Part shown: positions 1-8,154 of the stretch, piece by piece
How the letters are laid out: every line of letters begins with the position of its first letter
Position numbering within the stretch: position 1 is the stretch's first letter
Assembly (NCBI GenBank): GCA_903893975.1
Contig: CAITOL010000149.1
Span: 1 to 45,970 of the forward strand
Direction: 5' to 3'
DNA length: 45,970 bases
From: an uncultured Rhodospirillales bacterium
GTDB taxonomy: Bacteria > Pseudomonadota > Alphaproteobacteria > Acetobacterales > Acetobacteraceae
The notes under the pieces: generated by a model
The model's database searches: none
The model's input: the letters and a program-made list of their open reading frames with translations, nothing else
Told to the model about the DNA's origin: nothing
Made by a program: the position numbers and the translations under genes

Positions 1-1
1 C

Positions 2-70
2 ATGACCATCGCCTGCTTCACCTCCACCGCCATGCTCTTCGCCTGGTGGCTGCCGCTGCGGCGGATATAA
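2..70 (+). CDS. C-terminal end of an unknown membrane protein (partial)
   Basis: An open frame enters from the left edge and stops at TAA 68-70. The 22 visible residues are hydrophobic (TIACFTSTAMLFAWWLPL) and end in LRRI, which looks like the last transmembrane helix of a membrane protein followed by a short basic tail. The family cannot be told from so little, and a chance open frame is not excluded. The minus-strand tRNA-Arg lies 12 bp downstream. Confidence 0.4.
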   Translation: MTIACFTSTAMLFAWWLPLRRI

Positions 71-82
71 CGCGGGCGATAA

Positions 83-159
83 TGGTGTCCCCGGCGGGAT
101 TCGAACCCACGGCCCCCAGATTAGGAATCTGGTGCTCTATCCGGCTGAGCTACGGAGAC
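83..159 (-). tRNA. tRNA-Arg (anticodon CCT)
   Basis: Read on the minus strand, a complete 77-nt cloverleaf folds: acceptor arms GTCTCCG and CGGGGAC, a four-pair D stem (GCTC/GAGC), anticodon stem CCAGA/TCTGG around loop TTCCTAA giving anticodon CCT, and a T arm GTGGG-TTCGAAT-CCCGC. The CCA end is encoded at 83-85. CCT reads the AGG codon, rare in this GC-rich DNA. Confidence 0.95.
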
Positions 160-169
160 AGCCGCCGCT

Positions 170-198
170 GATATACCGCGTCTCACCGCCGCCGTCAG
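170..198 (-). promoter_or_regulatory. Candidate sigma-70-like promoter for tRNA-Arg
   Basis: On the minus strand CTGACG (193-198) is followed after exactly 17 bp by TATATC (170-175). Each box matches 4 of 6 consensus positions. The expected start near 163 lies a few bases before the tRNA 5' end at 159, which fits a short tRNA leader. The call rests on sequence alone. Confidence 0.4.
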
Positions 199-257
199 CC
201 CCGGAACCGCGGCAAGAAGGGCTTGACGGCGCGCGGCCCACGGTTGACCGTATCGTT

Positions 258-1265
258 ATGACCGACGCAATTTCGCTGCACCGCAGCCTCCTCACCATCG
301 ATACCCATATCGATATCCCGTTCCCGGACGGCCCCAGCTTCTTCGCCGACACCACCCGCAAGGTGGACCTGCCGAAGATGCAGCGCGGCCACATGGCCGC
401 CGGGTGCTTTGCCGCCTATATCGGCCAGGGGCCGCGCACGCCGGATGCCTATAAAGCCGCCGTCAAACGCGCCACCGCGATGCTGGAGGCGATCAACGCC
501 ATGGGCGCCACCAATGCCGGCGCCCGCGTCTGCACCACGGCCGACGAAATCGAACAAGCCCATCGCGACGGCATGACCATCGTGGTGCCCTGCGTGGAAA
601 ACGGCCAGGCCATCGGCGGCGATATCGCCAACCTCGCCGCCTTCCGCGCCCTCGGCGCCCGCTACATGACCATCACCCATTTCGGCCATAACGCCCTGGC
701 CGACAGCTCCAACCCCCGCCCGGAACTGGGCGACAAGGATCAGGAGCATGGCGGCCTGTCCGCCCTCGGCCGCCAGGCGGTGGTGGAAATGAACCGCCTC
801 GGCATGCTCGTCGATGTGGCGCATACCTCGAAAAACACCATGATGCAGGCCGCCTTGCTGTCCTCCACCCCGGTGCTGTCCACCCATTCCTGCATCAAGG
901 CGCTGAACGACAACGCCCGCAATATGGATGATGAGCAGCTGGACATGCTGGCCCAGGTCGGCGGCGTCATCCAGATCACCGCCGTGCCGTCCATCCTCAA
1001 GGCCGGCGGCAAGGCGGATACCGTCACGGTCGCGGATTATTGCGACCATGTGGATTATGCGGTCAAACGCATCGGCATCGACCATGTCGGCATTTCCTCG
1101 GACTTCGACGGCGGCGGTGGCTTCGTCGGCTGGTTCGATGCCAGCGAAAGCGCCAACCTGACGGTCGAACTGGTCAAGCGCGGCTACAGCGCCGCCAATA
1201 TCCAGGCGCTCTGGGGCGGCAATTTCCTGCGCCTGCTGCGGCTGGCGGAACAGCGCGCCGGCTGA
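258..1265 (+). CDS. Membrane dipeptidase family (M19) zinc peptidase
   Basis: This 335-residue protein is a renal-dipeptidase-type (M19) metallohydrolase, a TIM-barrel enzyme that cleaves dipeptides or related N-acyl amino acids with two zinc ions. All expected ligands are visible: H17 and D19 (THIDIP), E114 (VENGQ), H189 (DVAHTS) and H210 (LSTHS). The late SDFDGGGG segment is also typical. I chose ATG 258 because the open frame further upstream runs through the tRNA-Arg gene. No signal peptide is seen, so a cytoplasmic enzyme is likely. Two bases separate its stop from the aldo/keto reductase start, so the two are probably co-transcribed. The substrate is unknown; D-amino-acid dipeptides are a possibility in this family. 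Confidence 0.9.
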   Translation: MTDAISLHRSLLTIDTHIDIPFPDGPSFFADTTRKVDLPKMQRGHMAAGCFAAYIGQGPRTPDAYKAAVKRATAMLEAINAMGATNAGARVCTTADEIEQAHRDGMTIVVPCVENGQAIGGDIANLAAFRALGARYMTITHFGHNALADSSNPRPELGDKDQEHGGLSALGRQAVVEMNRLGMLVDVAHTSKNTMMQAALLSSTPVLSTHSCIKALNDNARNMDDEQLDMLAQVGGVIQITAVPSILKAGGKADTVTVADYCDHVDYAVKRIGIDHVGISSDFDGGGGFVGWFDASESANLTVELVKRGYSAANIQALWGGNFLRLLRLAEQRAG

Positions 1266-1267
1266 GC

Positions 1268-2104
1268 ATGCGTACGCTGCGCCTGCCCGATGGCACCGCG
1301 GTGCCCGCGCTCGGCCAGGGCACCTGGTATATGGGCGAACGCGCGGATGCCCGCGCGGCGGAGGTCGCCGCCTTGCGCCTGGGCATCGATCTGGGCCTGA
1401 CCCTGATCGACACGGCGGAAATGTATGCCGATGGCGGGGCGGAGGCGGTGGTGGGGGACGCCATCGCCGGCCGGCGCGATCAGGTGTTTCTGGTCAGCAA
1501 GGTCTACCCGCACAATGCCAGCCGCCGCGGCACCGCCGCTGCGTGCGAACGCAGCCTGCGCCGGCTGAACACCGACGTCATCGACCTCTATCTGCTGCAC
1601 TGGCGCGGCAGCGTGCCGCTGGCGGGAACGGTCGCCGCGCTGCAAGCCCTGCGCGCCGCCGGCAAAATCCGCCATTGGGGCGTCTCCAACCTCGATCTGG
1701 CGGACATGCACGAACTGCGCGCCGTGCCCGGCGGCGCGCACTGCGCCGTGAACCAGGTGCTGTACAACCCCGAACATCGCGGCATCGAATACGACCTGCT
1801 GCCCTGGCAGGCGCAGCAGGCCATGCCGCTGATGGCCTATTCCCCCGTGGGCCAGGGCGGCCGGCTGCTCCAATCTCCGGCCTTGCGCACGGTGGCCGCA
1901 CGCCACGCGGCCAGCCCCGCCCAGGTGGCACTGGCCTGGGGCCTGCGCCATCCCGGCGTGATCAGCATCCCCAAAGCCAGCACCGAAGCGCATCTGCGCG
2001 AAAACGCCGCCGCGATCGACCTGCACCTCACCGCGCAAGACCTGGCCGAGATCGACGCTGCCTTCCCACCCCCCACCCGCAAGCGCGCGTTGGCCATGCT
2101 TTAA
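1268..2104 (+). CDS. Aldo/keto reductase
   Basis: The 278-residue product is an NADPH-dependent aldo/keto reductase with the family's TIM barrel. The catalytic tetrad is complete: D48 and Y53 (IDTAEMYAD), K78 (LVSKVYP) and H111 (YLLHWRG). The NADPH-binding segment near the C-terminus reads GVISIPKAS. Its length and the MYADGGAE motif resemble the YeaE/DkgA-like bacterial group that reduces small aldehydes such as methylglyoxal; this assignment is by resemblance only. ATG 1268 follows the dipeptidase stop by two bases, so translational coupling is likely. Nothing in the sequence links its substrate to the dipeptidase. Confidence 0.88.
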   Translation: MRTLRLPDGTAVPALGQGTWYMGERADARAAEVAALRLGIDLGLTLIDTAEMYADGGAEAVVGDAIAGRRDQVFLVSKVYPHNASRRGTAAACERSLRRLNTDVIDLYLLHWRGSVPLAGTVAALQALRAAGKIRHWGVSNLDLADMHELRAVPGGAHCAVNQVLYNPEHRGIEYDLLPWQAQQAMPLMAYSPVGQGGRLLQSPALRTVAARHAASPAQVALAWGLRHPGVISIPKASTEAHLRENAAAIDLHLTAQDLAEIDAAFPPPTRKRALAML

Positions 2105-2173
2105 GCGGTGCTTCCCATGCCGGGGGGTTTGCGTGTCGCCCGGCAAACTGGTACGTGCAGCCTTGTTCGGCTT

Positions 2174-2256
2174 GGGCGTGTGGTGAAACTGGTAAACACA
2201 TCCGACTTAAAATCGGCCGCTTCGGCTTGCGGGTTCAAGTCCCGCCACGCCCACCA
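2174..2256 (+). tRNA. tRNA-Leu (anticodon TAA)
   Basis: An 83-nt class II tRNA with acceptor arms GGGCGTG and CACGCCC, anticodon loop CTTAAAA (anticodon TAA), a long variable arm around GCCGCTTCGGC, T arm CGGGTTCAAGTCCCG and an encoded CCA at 2254-2256. The first anticodon-stem pair is a T-C mismatch. It reads TTA/TTG codons. It lies between the aldo/keto reductase and the convergent histidine kinase. Confidence 0.95.
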
Positions 2257-2276
2257 CGCTTTCGCCGCCGCGCCCG

Positions 2277-3671
2277 CTACCCCCGCGCTGGCGGGACCAG
2301 GCCCAAACGCACGGTAAACCAGAAGGTAGACCCAACCCCCTCCTGGCTTTCCACCCCAATCTCCCCGCCCATCGCCTGCACAATCTGCTGGGCGATGCTC
2401 AGCCCCAGCCCGGTGCCGCCAAACCGGCGGGTGGTGGACGAATCCGCCTGGATGAACGGTTCAAAGATCCGCTCCAGCTTGGATGGGGCAATGCCAATTC
2501 CGCTATCGCGCACAGCCACATGCAGCAGTTGCGACGTGTCATTCGGCGAGGGTTGGGTGACGGTGATGGTCACGGCGCCTTTCGCGGTAAATTTGATCGC
2601 GTTGCCGATCAGGTTGGTCACCACCTGACGCAGCCGCACCGGGTCGCCGATGAATTGGCTTGGCATGTGCGGCGGAAAGCTCACCCGCAGCGCCAGCCCC
2701 TTCGCCCCGGCCTGCGCCCCGAGCAACGCCACCACATCCTCAATCAACCCACGCGGGCTGAACGGCTGATCCTCCAGGATAATCCGGCCGGACTCGATGC
2801 GGGCAAAATCCAGAATGCCGGAAATCAGGTCGAGCAGGAACACCCCGGACTGATGGGCTATCTGCAGGAACCCCCGCTGTTCCGGACCGGGCGGGGCATC
2901 GATGGCGAGTTCGACCATGCCCAGAATACCGTTCATCGGCGTGCGCAGTTCATGGCTCATATTGGCCAGGAATTGTGATTTGGCGGCGTTGGCGGCTTCC
3001 GCCGCATGTTTGGCGGCCACCACCTCGTCCAACAACCGGGTGCGCACCACGACAATCCAGCCCAGCATGGCCACGGCCACCGCCATCATGCCAAAGGTCA
3101 ACCCGGTCAGCGACCAGTGCAGCTGGCTCAACCGGCGCTGATCTTCATCCACCAATTGCCCGCCGCGCTGGTTCGCGGCCGCGGCAAGTTGGTTCACCGA
3201 TGGTACCAGCGGCTCCAGCAGCCCCCGAATTTTCAGCGCCGCCGCCGGATCGGGCAGCTTGTCCAGCAACGGCGCCACCGCCAGCACCGCATTGCGCAGT
3301 TCGCCGACGGTGGCCACACTTTCCGGATCGGCGCCGATGAACTCGGCCGCCTCCCCCGCGCTCATCAACTGCATGCGGTTGGTGACGATGTCGTAGCGCA
3401 GGTCCACCTCGTCGCGATCCACGCCGCTGCCGGGGACGGCGGAGGCGGAAATCACATCCAGCAGCCGGCTCACCTCGTTCGAAGCCTGGCTGAACAGCCA
3501 CGACAAATTGTAGCGGGATGCCCGTTGCAGCGCCGCCTGTCGATCCACCAGCAGCACCGACGCGGTGACGGCGATGCCGACCAGCAACAGCAGGATCACC
3601 GCGAGCAGCCAGCGCACGCGCCCCAGGCCGGCCAACGTCGTCGACAGCCTACCGCCCCGGCGCGCTGACAT
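2277..3671 (-). CDS. Membrane sensor histidine kinase
   Basis: A 464-residue two-component sensor kinase. A first transmembrane helix spans about residues 20-42, a periplasmic sensor region with no recognised fold covers about 45-188, and a second helix lies at about 189-209. The HisKA dimerisation domain holds the phospho-accepting H240 in [12 protein letters not shown]. The ATPase domain has the N-box [10 protein letters not shown] (353-362), DSGIGI (389-394) and GTGLGLSI (419-426). There is no receiver domain and no response-regulator gene next to it, so its partner is encoded elsewhere. It follows the exported oxidoreductase-fold gene by about 10 bp on the same strand, which suggests that protein acts with the periplasmic sensor region. 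ATG 3671 gives the complete first helix. Confidence 0.92.
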   Translation of the reverse strand: MSARRGGRLSTTLAGLGRVRWLLAVILLLLVGIAVTASVLLVDRQAALQRASRYNLSWLFSQASNEVSRLLDVISASAVPGSGVDRDEVDLRYDIVTNRMQLMSAGEAAEFIGADPESVATVGELRNAVLAVAPLLDKLPDPAAALKIRGLLEPLVPSVNQLAAAANQRGGQLVDEDQRRLSQLHWSLTGLTFGMMAVAVAMLGWIVVVRTRLLDEVVAAKHAAEAANAAKSQFLANMSHELRTPMNGILGMVELAIDAPPGPEQRGFLQIAHQSGVFLLDLISGILDFARIESGRIILEDQPFSPRGLIEDVVALLGAQAGAKGLALRVSFPPHMPSQFIGDPVRLRQVVTNLIGNAIKFTAKGAVTITVTQPSPNDTSQLLHVAVRDSGIGIAPSKLERIFEPFIQADSSTTRRFGGTGLGLSIAQQIVQAMGGEIGVESQEGVGSTFWFTVRLGLVPPARG

Positions 3672-3681
3672 CCCCGGCCGC

Positions 3682-4212
3682 TTATTTCACAATCAGGCGC
3701 GCCACCTGCCAGGCGGACCGGGCGTAGTAGACCTGATGCTTCAGCGTGATGTCGGAATCATAGGGATAGACGATGAACAACGGCCCCTTATCCTTCACCG
3801 GCATATAAGCACCGTCGCGCTTGGTGGCCATCAAGGCCGGGTATTTGCGGAAATCATCCAGCGGGATATCGGTCTTGTAGTCGTTAAGCGCCAGCGCGGT
3901 CACGGTGGTGCCGGTAGCCCCCACCAGATCGAGCAGCTTGCTCACCCGCACGCCCTCAAACTTAACCGGGCCGTTATACCAAGGCGTCGTGGTGGAGAAC
4001 GACTCCAGCCCAATCGCCTCGATCATCGCCATGTCGAACACGGCGGTATCGTTCAGGTTGGTCGCCTTGATGTTGCCGGAAATGGTCAGAATGACCTTGC
4101 CCTGCGGGCTCGGCAGGCCAGCCGCTTGGCTGGTGCCAATGCCGGCCAGCCCGGTGGCACCCAAAGCGCCGGCGACGGCCAGGGCCGATCGGCGCGTGAT
4201 GTTCAGCGTCAT
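3682..4212 (-). CDS. Exported molybdopterin-oxidoreductase-fold protein without cofactor cysteine
   Basis: The 176-residue protein starts with a leader carrying a twin arginine ([15 protein letters not shown]) and an AQ/A-rich cleavage region, so it is probably exported to the periplasm. The mature part ([11 protein letters not shown]..., [33 protein letters not shown]) resembles the sulfite-oxidase-type molybdopterin-binding fold. There is no cysteine anywhere in the protein, so the residue that ligates molybdenum in true sulfite oxidases is missing; a binding or sensing role is more likely than catalysis. I chose ATG 4212 over 4254 because AAGGAG lies at a good distance before it and the leader is then well formed. 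It is the first gene of a pair with the histidine kinase. Confidence 0.8.
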   Translation of the reverse strand: MTLNITRRSALAVAGALGATGLAGIGTSQAAGLPSPQGKVILTISGNIKATNLNDTAVFDMAMIEAIGLESFSTTTPWYNGPVKFEGVRVSKLLDLVGATGTTVTALALNDYKTDIPLDDFRKYPALMATKRDGAYMPVKDKGPLFIVYPYDSDITLKHQVYYARSAWQVARLIVK

Positions 4213-4399
4213 GTAAGTCTCCTTGCACAAGCGTCGCGCCACACCGGCGCGCATGGGAAGTGCGACTTTACGTTAAAATATCTTGCCAAAAGGTCATCAT
4301 CGCGCATTTACCGGCGCAGGAAAGACACTAGGCATGCCCGCGCGCCCATTCAAGCGTGTTATCGACATTCCCCCAATGATCGCCAACTGCTTGATGAAA
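4213..4399. other. Intergenic region between divergent genes
   Basis: No gene is supported here. It holds the AAGGAG ribosome site of the minus-strand exported protein near 4217-4222 and an AT-rich patch around 4270-4290 (ACGTTAAAATATC) that may contain that gene's promoter. The folE promoter candidate follows immediately at 4400. Confidence 0.5.
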
Positions 4400-4428
4400 T
4401 TGTAAATATGAACCAGCGCATCTATACA
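4400..4428 (+). promoter_or_regulatory. Candidate promoter of folE-queD
   Basis: TTGTAA (4400-4405) and TATACA (4423-4428) are separated by 17 bp; each matches 4 of 6 consensus positions of a sigma-70-type promoter. A start near 4435 would leave a leader of about 90 nt before folE. Confidence 0.45.
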
Positions 4429-4434
4429 ATTCTA

Positions 4435-4526
4435 TTGCTCTCGCCCGTGGTATCTGTAAGGGAGACGGGGGAAAACCCCTTCACTCGGTATCGGTCGCGT
4501 CAATTGGGCGCACAGGACAGCTTGGC
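4435..4526 (+). ncRNA. Candidate structured leader of folE, possible THF-II-type riboswitch
   Basis: The stretch between the predicted start and the folE ATG contains a hairpin GGGG-GAAAA-CCCC (about 4467-4479), a possible outer pairing of CGCCC (near 4443) with GGGCG (near 4506), and a duplicated GGTATC. Folate-sensing THF-II (folE motif) riboswitches are known upstream of folE in alphaproteobacteria, so a regulatory RNA is plausible. I could not match the published consensus base by base, so the identity is a guess from position and structure. Confidence 0.28.
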
Positions 4527-5201
4527 ATGAACCACAATCCCCTCACGCGCCGGCGCGGGCTGCCCGCCAATCAGGCGATGGAAACGCCCCTCAGCCCGGC
4601 CGAGCAGGCGGGTATGATCGCGGCGGCGGCGGATAAATTCGCCGAATTGTTCGACATTCTGCACATCGACTACCGCGCCGATCACAATACCCGGGAAACC
4701 CCGCAGCGCGTCGCGCGCATGTACGTCGAAGAATTGCTCGCCGGCCGCTTCTCCGCCCCGCCGAAAATCACCGAGTTCGACAATGTCGAAGGCTTCGACG
4801 GCCTGATCGTCACCGGCCCGATCGAGGTCCGCTCCACCTGCGCCCACCACCTGATGCCGATTTACGGCAACGCCATCATCGGCACCGTGCCGGCCGCCGG
4901 CGGGCGGATCATCGGCCTGTCGAAATATGACCGCGTGGTGCACCATTTCGCCAGCCGGTTCCAAATTCAGGAGGAACTGGTCAAGCAGGTCGGCCAATAC
5001 CTGCTGGACACCACCGCCCCGCGCGGCCTCGCGGTGCGGATCAGCGCGGTGCATATGTGCAAAACCCATCGCGGCGTGCTGGCGCCGCACCGGGCGCGCA
5101 TGGTCAGCACGGTCTACTATGGCGAGATGAAAACCAACGAGGCGCTGAAAGCCGAATTCCTGCAGGAATGCATGGCGCTGGAACGTGGCGGCGTGGCATG
5201 A
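4527..5201 (+). CDS. folE: GTP cyclohydrolase I
   Basis: The 224-residue enzyme converts GTP to 7,8-dihydroneopterin triphosphate, the first step to folate and, with a QueD-type partner, to queuosine precursors. The zinc ligands are present: C105 with H107/H108 in STCAHHLMP, and C178 in AVHMCKTHRG. The family block GLSKYDRVVHHFASRFQIQEELVKQ is well preserved in outline. Some positions differ from the textbook form (CAHH for CEHH, KTHRG for MTMRG), so it may be a specialised paralogue rather than the housekeeping folate enzyme. ATG 4527 is used; M18 would be an alternative start. Its stop overlaps the queD start in ATGA, so the two are translationally coupled. Confidence 0.92.
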   Translation: MNHNPLTRRRGLPANQAMETPLSPAEQAGMIAAAADKFAELFDILHIDYRADHNTRETPQRVARMYVEELLAGRFSAPPKITEFDNVEGFDGLIVTGPIEVRSTCAHHLMPIYGNAIIGTVPAAGGRIIGLSKYDRVVHHFASRFQIQEELVKQVGQYLLDTTAPRGLAVRISAVHMCKTHRGVLAPHRARMVSTVYYGEMKTNEALKAEFLQECMALERGGVA

Positions 5202-5719
5202 ACCACAGCCCGGCCAACCTGCACGCGGCCCCGTCCCTGCGCACCCCGCGCCCCGGGGGATTTTACCGCTCCACCAAAACCTACGACCATAATGAAGGCC
5301 TGTCGTGCTGCTTCCGGCAATGGCGCGCCGACCATTCGCATTGCCGGCTGGTGCATGGCTACGCGCTCGCCTTCCACTTCGTCTTCTCCACCCGCGAACT
5401 CAGCGCGCTCAACTGGTGCCTGGATTTCGGCGGGCTGAAGCCGGTGCGCAAATGGCTGCATGACATGTTCGACCACACCGTCGTCGTCGCGCAGGACGAC
5501 CCGCACCTGGCCGAATTCGAACGCCTCGCCGCGATGGACCTGCTCGATCTCCGCGTGCTGCCCGCCGTGGGCTGCGAAGCGGTGGCGCGCATCGCCTTCG
5601 ACCATGTCAGCCAATACGTCGCCGCTGAAACCGACGGTCGGGTTTGGGTGGAATGCGTCGAAGTGCGCGAACACGGCGGCAATTCGGCGATGTACCAGGA
5701 AGGTCCACCGCCGGAGTAG
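5198..5719 (+). CDS. queD: 6-carboxy/6-pyruvoyl-tetrahydropterin synthase family protein
   Basis: The 173-residue protein belongs to the QueD/PTPS family, which converts dihydroneopterin triphosphate, the product of FolE, to 6-carboxy- or 6-pyruvoyl-tetrahydropterin. The core motif reads DHSHCRLVHGYALAFHFVF (residues 45-63): C49 fits the catalytic cysteine and H53 one zinc ligand, while the second His of the usual HGH is Y55. H46 or H48 could supply the remaining ligands. Later family features are LDFGGLKPV (75-83), DHTVV (92-96) and the C-terminal VEVREHGGNSAMY. I recall a similar long N-terminal form in other alphaproteobacteria, so the substitution may be a subfamily trait. It overlaps folE by 4 bp. 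Confidence 0.85.
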   Translation: MNHSPANLHAAPSLRTPRPGGFYRSTKTYDHNEGLSCCFRQWRADHSHCRLVHGYALAFHFVFSTRELSALNWCLDFGGLKPVRKWLHDMFDHTVVVAQDDPHLAEFERLAAMDLLDLRVLPAVGCEAVARIAFDHVSQYVAAETDGRVWVECVEVREHGGNSAMYQEGPPPE

Positions 5720-5722
5720 CCC

Positions 5723-6085
5723 TCAGCTCCGGCCGTAACGATCCTCAGACCGCTCGATATCCGCCTCATCCAAAATCGCGCCGGTCTGCACTTCGATAAA
5801 CACCATATCCGTGCGCCCAGGATTGGCGATGCGATGCCACTGCCCGCAGGCGATGGAAACACTTTCCCCCGCCACCGCGGTCACCACCTTATCGCCAATC
5901 GTCACCTGCGCCTCACCGGCCACAATGGTCCACACTTCCGCCCGATGATTGTGCCGCTGCAACGACAGCACCCCGTCCGGCGTCACCCGAATGCGCTTCA
6001 CCGCAAAGCCCGGCCCGGCATCCAAAACCGTCCACTCCCCCCACGGCCGCAGATCGTGGGCGCCGACAGTGTAGCTGTTTTGCAT
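5723..6085 (-). CDS. Cupin, mannose-6-phosphate isomerase-like
   Basis: A 120-residue single-domain cupin. The first metal motif is visible as RHNHRAEVWTIVAGE and the second as ACGQWHRIANPG, each contributing the usual His/Glu ligands. The start RPWGEWTVLDAGPGFAVKRIRV closely resembles the C-terminal cupin of type II phosphomannose isomerase/GDP-mannose pyrophosphorylase, here present without the nucleotidyltransferase part. It may act on a sugar phosphate or be a stand-alone sugar-binding cupin; the sequence does not decide. It converges on queD with only 3 bp between the stops. The 90 bp upstream (6086-6175) are AT-rich, contain AATGTAAAT, and probably hold its promoter. Confidence 0.8.
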   Translation of the reverse strand: MQNSYTVGAHDLRPWGEWTVLDAGPGFAVKRIRVTPDGVLSLQRHNHRAEVWTIVAGEAQVTIGDKVVTAVAGESVSIACGQWHRIANPGRTDMVFIEVQTGAILDEADIERSEDRYGRS

Positions 6086-6175
6086 CGAAATTGTCCCGAT
6101 CCTCAGAAATGTAAATTCTCTGTAATGTGAAACGAAACGCGCGATCTCACAACCGTTTTCTGCCCCTGCGCCGCG

Positions 6176-7180
6176 CTAGTCGTTCAGATGGCACGCGCTG
6201 CGATGGCCGGGCGCAATCTCCCTGGCAACCGGCGCCACCTCGCGGCAACGCGGCAACGCATGCGGGCAGCGCGGATGGAAATGGCACCCGCCCGGCGGGT
6301 TCAGCGGGCTGGGCAACTCGCCTTGAATGGCGGTGAAATGCCGCTTGCGCGTTTCAATGCGCGGCACTTCCGACAGCAGGGCCTGGGTATACGGATGGTT
6401 CGGCCGGGCAAAAATCTCCTCGGTCGGCGCTTCCTCGACGATACGGCCGAGATACATAATCGCCACCCGGTCGGCCAGATGCTCGACCACGCCAAGATCG
6501 TGGCTGATGAACAGATAGGTCAGGTTGAGCTGCTCGCGCAGATCCATGAACAGGTTGAGGATCTGCGCCTGGATCGACACGTCGAGTGCCGCCACCGCCT
6601 CATCACACACCAGAAACTCCGGCTGCACCGCCAGCGCCCGGGCAATGCCAATGCGCTGGCGCTGCCCGCCGCTGAACTGATGCGGGTAGCGCCGCTTATA
6701 GGCCGGGTCCAACCCGGCCCGGCGCAGCTGCGCATCCACATAGCCATCGAATTCGCCACGCGGGATCATGCCATGCACCGATGGCGCCTCGCCGATAATC
6801 TGGTCCACCCGCAGCCTGGGGTTCAGGCTGGAATACGGGTCCTGGAAAATCATCTGCACCTGTAACATCGCCGCCTTGGCTTTGTCGGCCGGCAAGGTGG
6901 CGATATCCTGCCCCTTCCAGATCACCTGCCCGGCAGATGGCCGCATAATGCCGGCCACCATCCGGCCAAGGGTGGATTTGCCGCAGCCGCTTTCCCCCAC
7001 CAGCCCCAGCACCTCGCCGGGCCGAATGCTCAGGTCCACCTGCTCCACCGCCCGCACAAGCGCCGGCCGGGTCTCCCGCCCCACCGCACGCTGGGCGCGC
7101 GCCATCAGCCGGTCGGCCAGGTCCAGCTTGCGGCCGAAATACTTGGAAATGCCGCGCAGTTCGATGGCAGTGGCGGTCAT
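6176..7180 (-). CDS. Peptide-type ABC transporter, second ATP-binding protein (DppF/OppF-like)
   Basis: A 334-residue ABC ATPase, last of a five-gene importer operon. Walker A is GESGCGKST (62-70), the signature is FSGGQRQRIGIARAL, and the Walker B region reads LVCDEAVAALDVS. The usual DEP of this subfamily is DEA, but the catalytic Glu is kept. The C-terminal oligopeptide-transporter extension with its CHFHPRCPHALPRC cysteines is present; in DppD/DppF proteins this region can hold an iron-sulfur cluster or a structural site. An insert at about residues 17-40 (RKLDLADRLMARAQRAVG) is longer than in E. coli DppF. Its start overlaps the stop of the upstream ATPase gene in ATGA. Confidence 0.92.
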   Translation of the reverse strand: MTATAIELRGISKYFGRKLDLADRLMARAQRAVGRETRPALVRAVEQVDLSIRPGEVLGLVGESGCGKSTLGRMVAGIMRPSAGQVIWKGQDIATLPADKAKAAMLQVQMIFQDPYSSLNPRLRVDQIIGEAPSVHGMIPRGEFDGYVDAQLRRAGLDPAYKRRYPHQFSGGQRQRIGIARALAVQPEFLVCDEAVAALDVSIQAQILNLFMDLREQLNLTYLFISHDLGVVEHLADRVAIMYLGRIVEEAPTEEIFARPNHPYTQALLSEVPRIETRKRHFTAIQGELPSPLNPPGGCHFHPRCPHALPRCREVAPVAREIAPGHRSACHLND

Positions 7181-8154
7181 GCGGCAACATCCAGTTGCGG
7201 GTGAAAGCAGCGCAGCAGGCGGTCATCCCCCGGCGCGGTAATCGGCGGGTCCTGCTCGCACGCCGCCGTCGCCCGGGCGCAGCGCAGCCGGAAGGCGCAG
7301 CCCGGCGGCAGGTCGAGCAGCGACGGCGTCATCCCCGGAATTTGCCGCAGCCGCGCACCACGCCGATTGCGCGATGGCACGCTTCCGATCAGCCCGTGCG
7401 TATAGGGATGCAGCGGCCGGTCCAGCACGCTCTCCACCCGCCCGGCCTCCACAATCCGCCCGGCATACATCACCGCAATTTCGTCCGCGAGGCCGGCCAC
7501 CACCGACAGATCATGGGTGATCCAGATCAGCGCGGTGCCGAAATTCGCCGCCAGCTTCTGCACTTCCGACAAAATCTGCGCCTGAATGGTCACATCCAGC
7601 GCCGTCGTCGGCTCATCGGCCACAATCAGATCGGGCTGATGCAGCAACGCGATGGCAATCGCCACACGCTGGCGCATCCCGCCGGAAAACTGATGCGGAT
7701 AGGCTGAAAGCCGCTCATCCGGGCTGGGGATTCCCACCATCCCCAGCGCATCGCGCGACCGGCGTCGCGCTTCGGCCTGGCTCACATCGGCATGCGCCTG
7801 CACGGTTTCGATCATCTGCGTGTCGATGCGCAGCACCGGGTTCAGCGTCATCATCGGGTCCTGGAAAATCATCGCGATGCGGTTGCCGCGCAACCCGCGC
7901 AACTCCCGCTCCGCCATGCCCACCAGCTCCCGCCCGAGAAACTTGATCGACCCACCGGCAATATGCCCGGGCGGGTCGATCAGCCCCAGAATGGAAAACC
8001 CGGTAACCGATTTGCCAGATCCGCTTTCGCCGACCAGCCCGAGGATTTTGCCGCGATCCACGCTGAAGGAAACATTATCCACCGCCCGCACCACCCCGTT
8101 GCGCAGGGTGAAATGCGTCGCCAGATCGCGCACAACCAGGGTTGGCTCATTCAT
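7177..8154 (-). CDS. Peptide-type ABC transporter, first ATP-binding protein (DppD/OppD-like)
   Basis: A 325-residue ABC ATPase with Walker A GESGSGKS, a FQDPMMTLNPV Q-loop, signature [15 protein letters not shown] and Walker [13 protein letters not shown], all standard for DppD/OppD. The C-terminal CAFRLRCARATAAC segment is the oligopeptide-family extension. I place the start at ATG 8154 because it begins the conserved sequence (NEPTLVVRDLATHF) and overlaps the stop of the permease gene by 4 bp; the frame stays open upstream but is only a shadow of the permease. It should pair with the downstream ATPase to drive transport. Confidence 0.92.
   Translation of the reverse strand: MNEPTLVVRDLATHFTLRNGVVRAVDNVSFSVDRGKILGLVGESGSGKSVTGFSILGLIDPPGHIAGGSIKFLGRELVGMAERELRGLRGNRIAMIFQDPMMTLNPVLRIDTQMIETVQAHADVSQAEARRRSRDALGMVGIPSPDERLSAYPHQFSGGMRQRVAIAIALLHQPDLIVADEPTTALDVTIQAQILSEVQKLAANFGTALIWITHDLSVVAGLADEIAVMYAGRIVEAGRVESVLDRPLHPYTHGLIGSVPSRNRRGARLRQIPGMTPSLLDLPPGCAFRLRCARATAACEQDPPITAPGDDRLLRCFHPQLDVAA

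Noticed and set aside
1543-2628. Plus-strand open frame of 361 codons
   Set aside because: It runs out of frame through the aldo/keto reductase, across tRNA-Leu and into the antisense of the histidine kinase.
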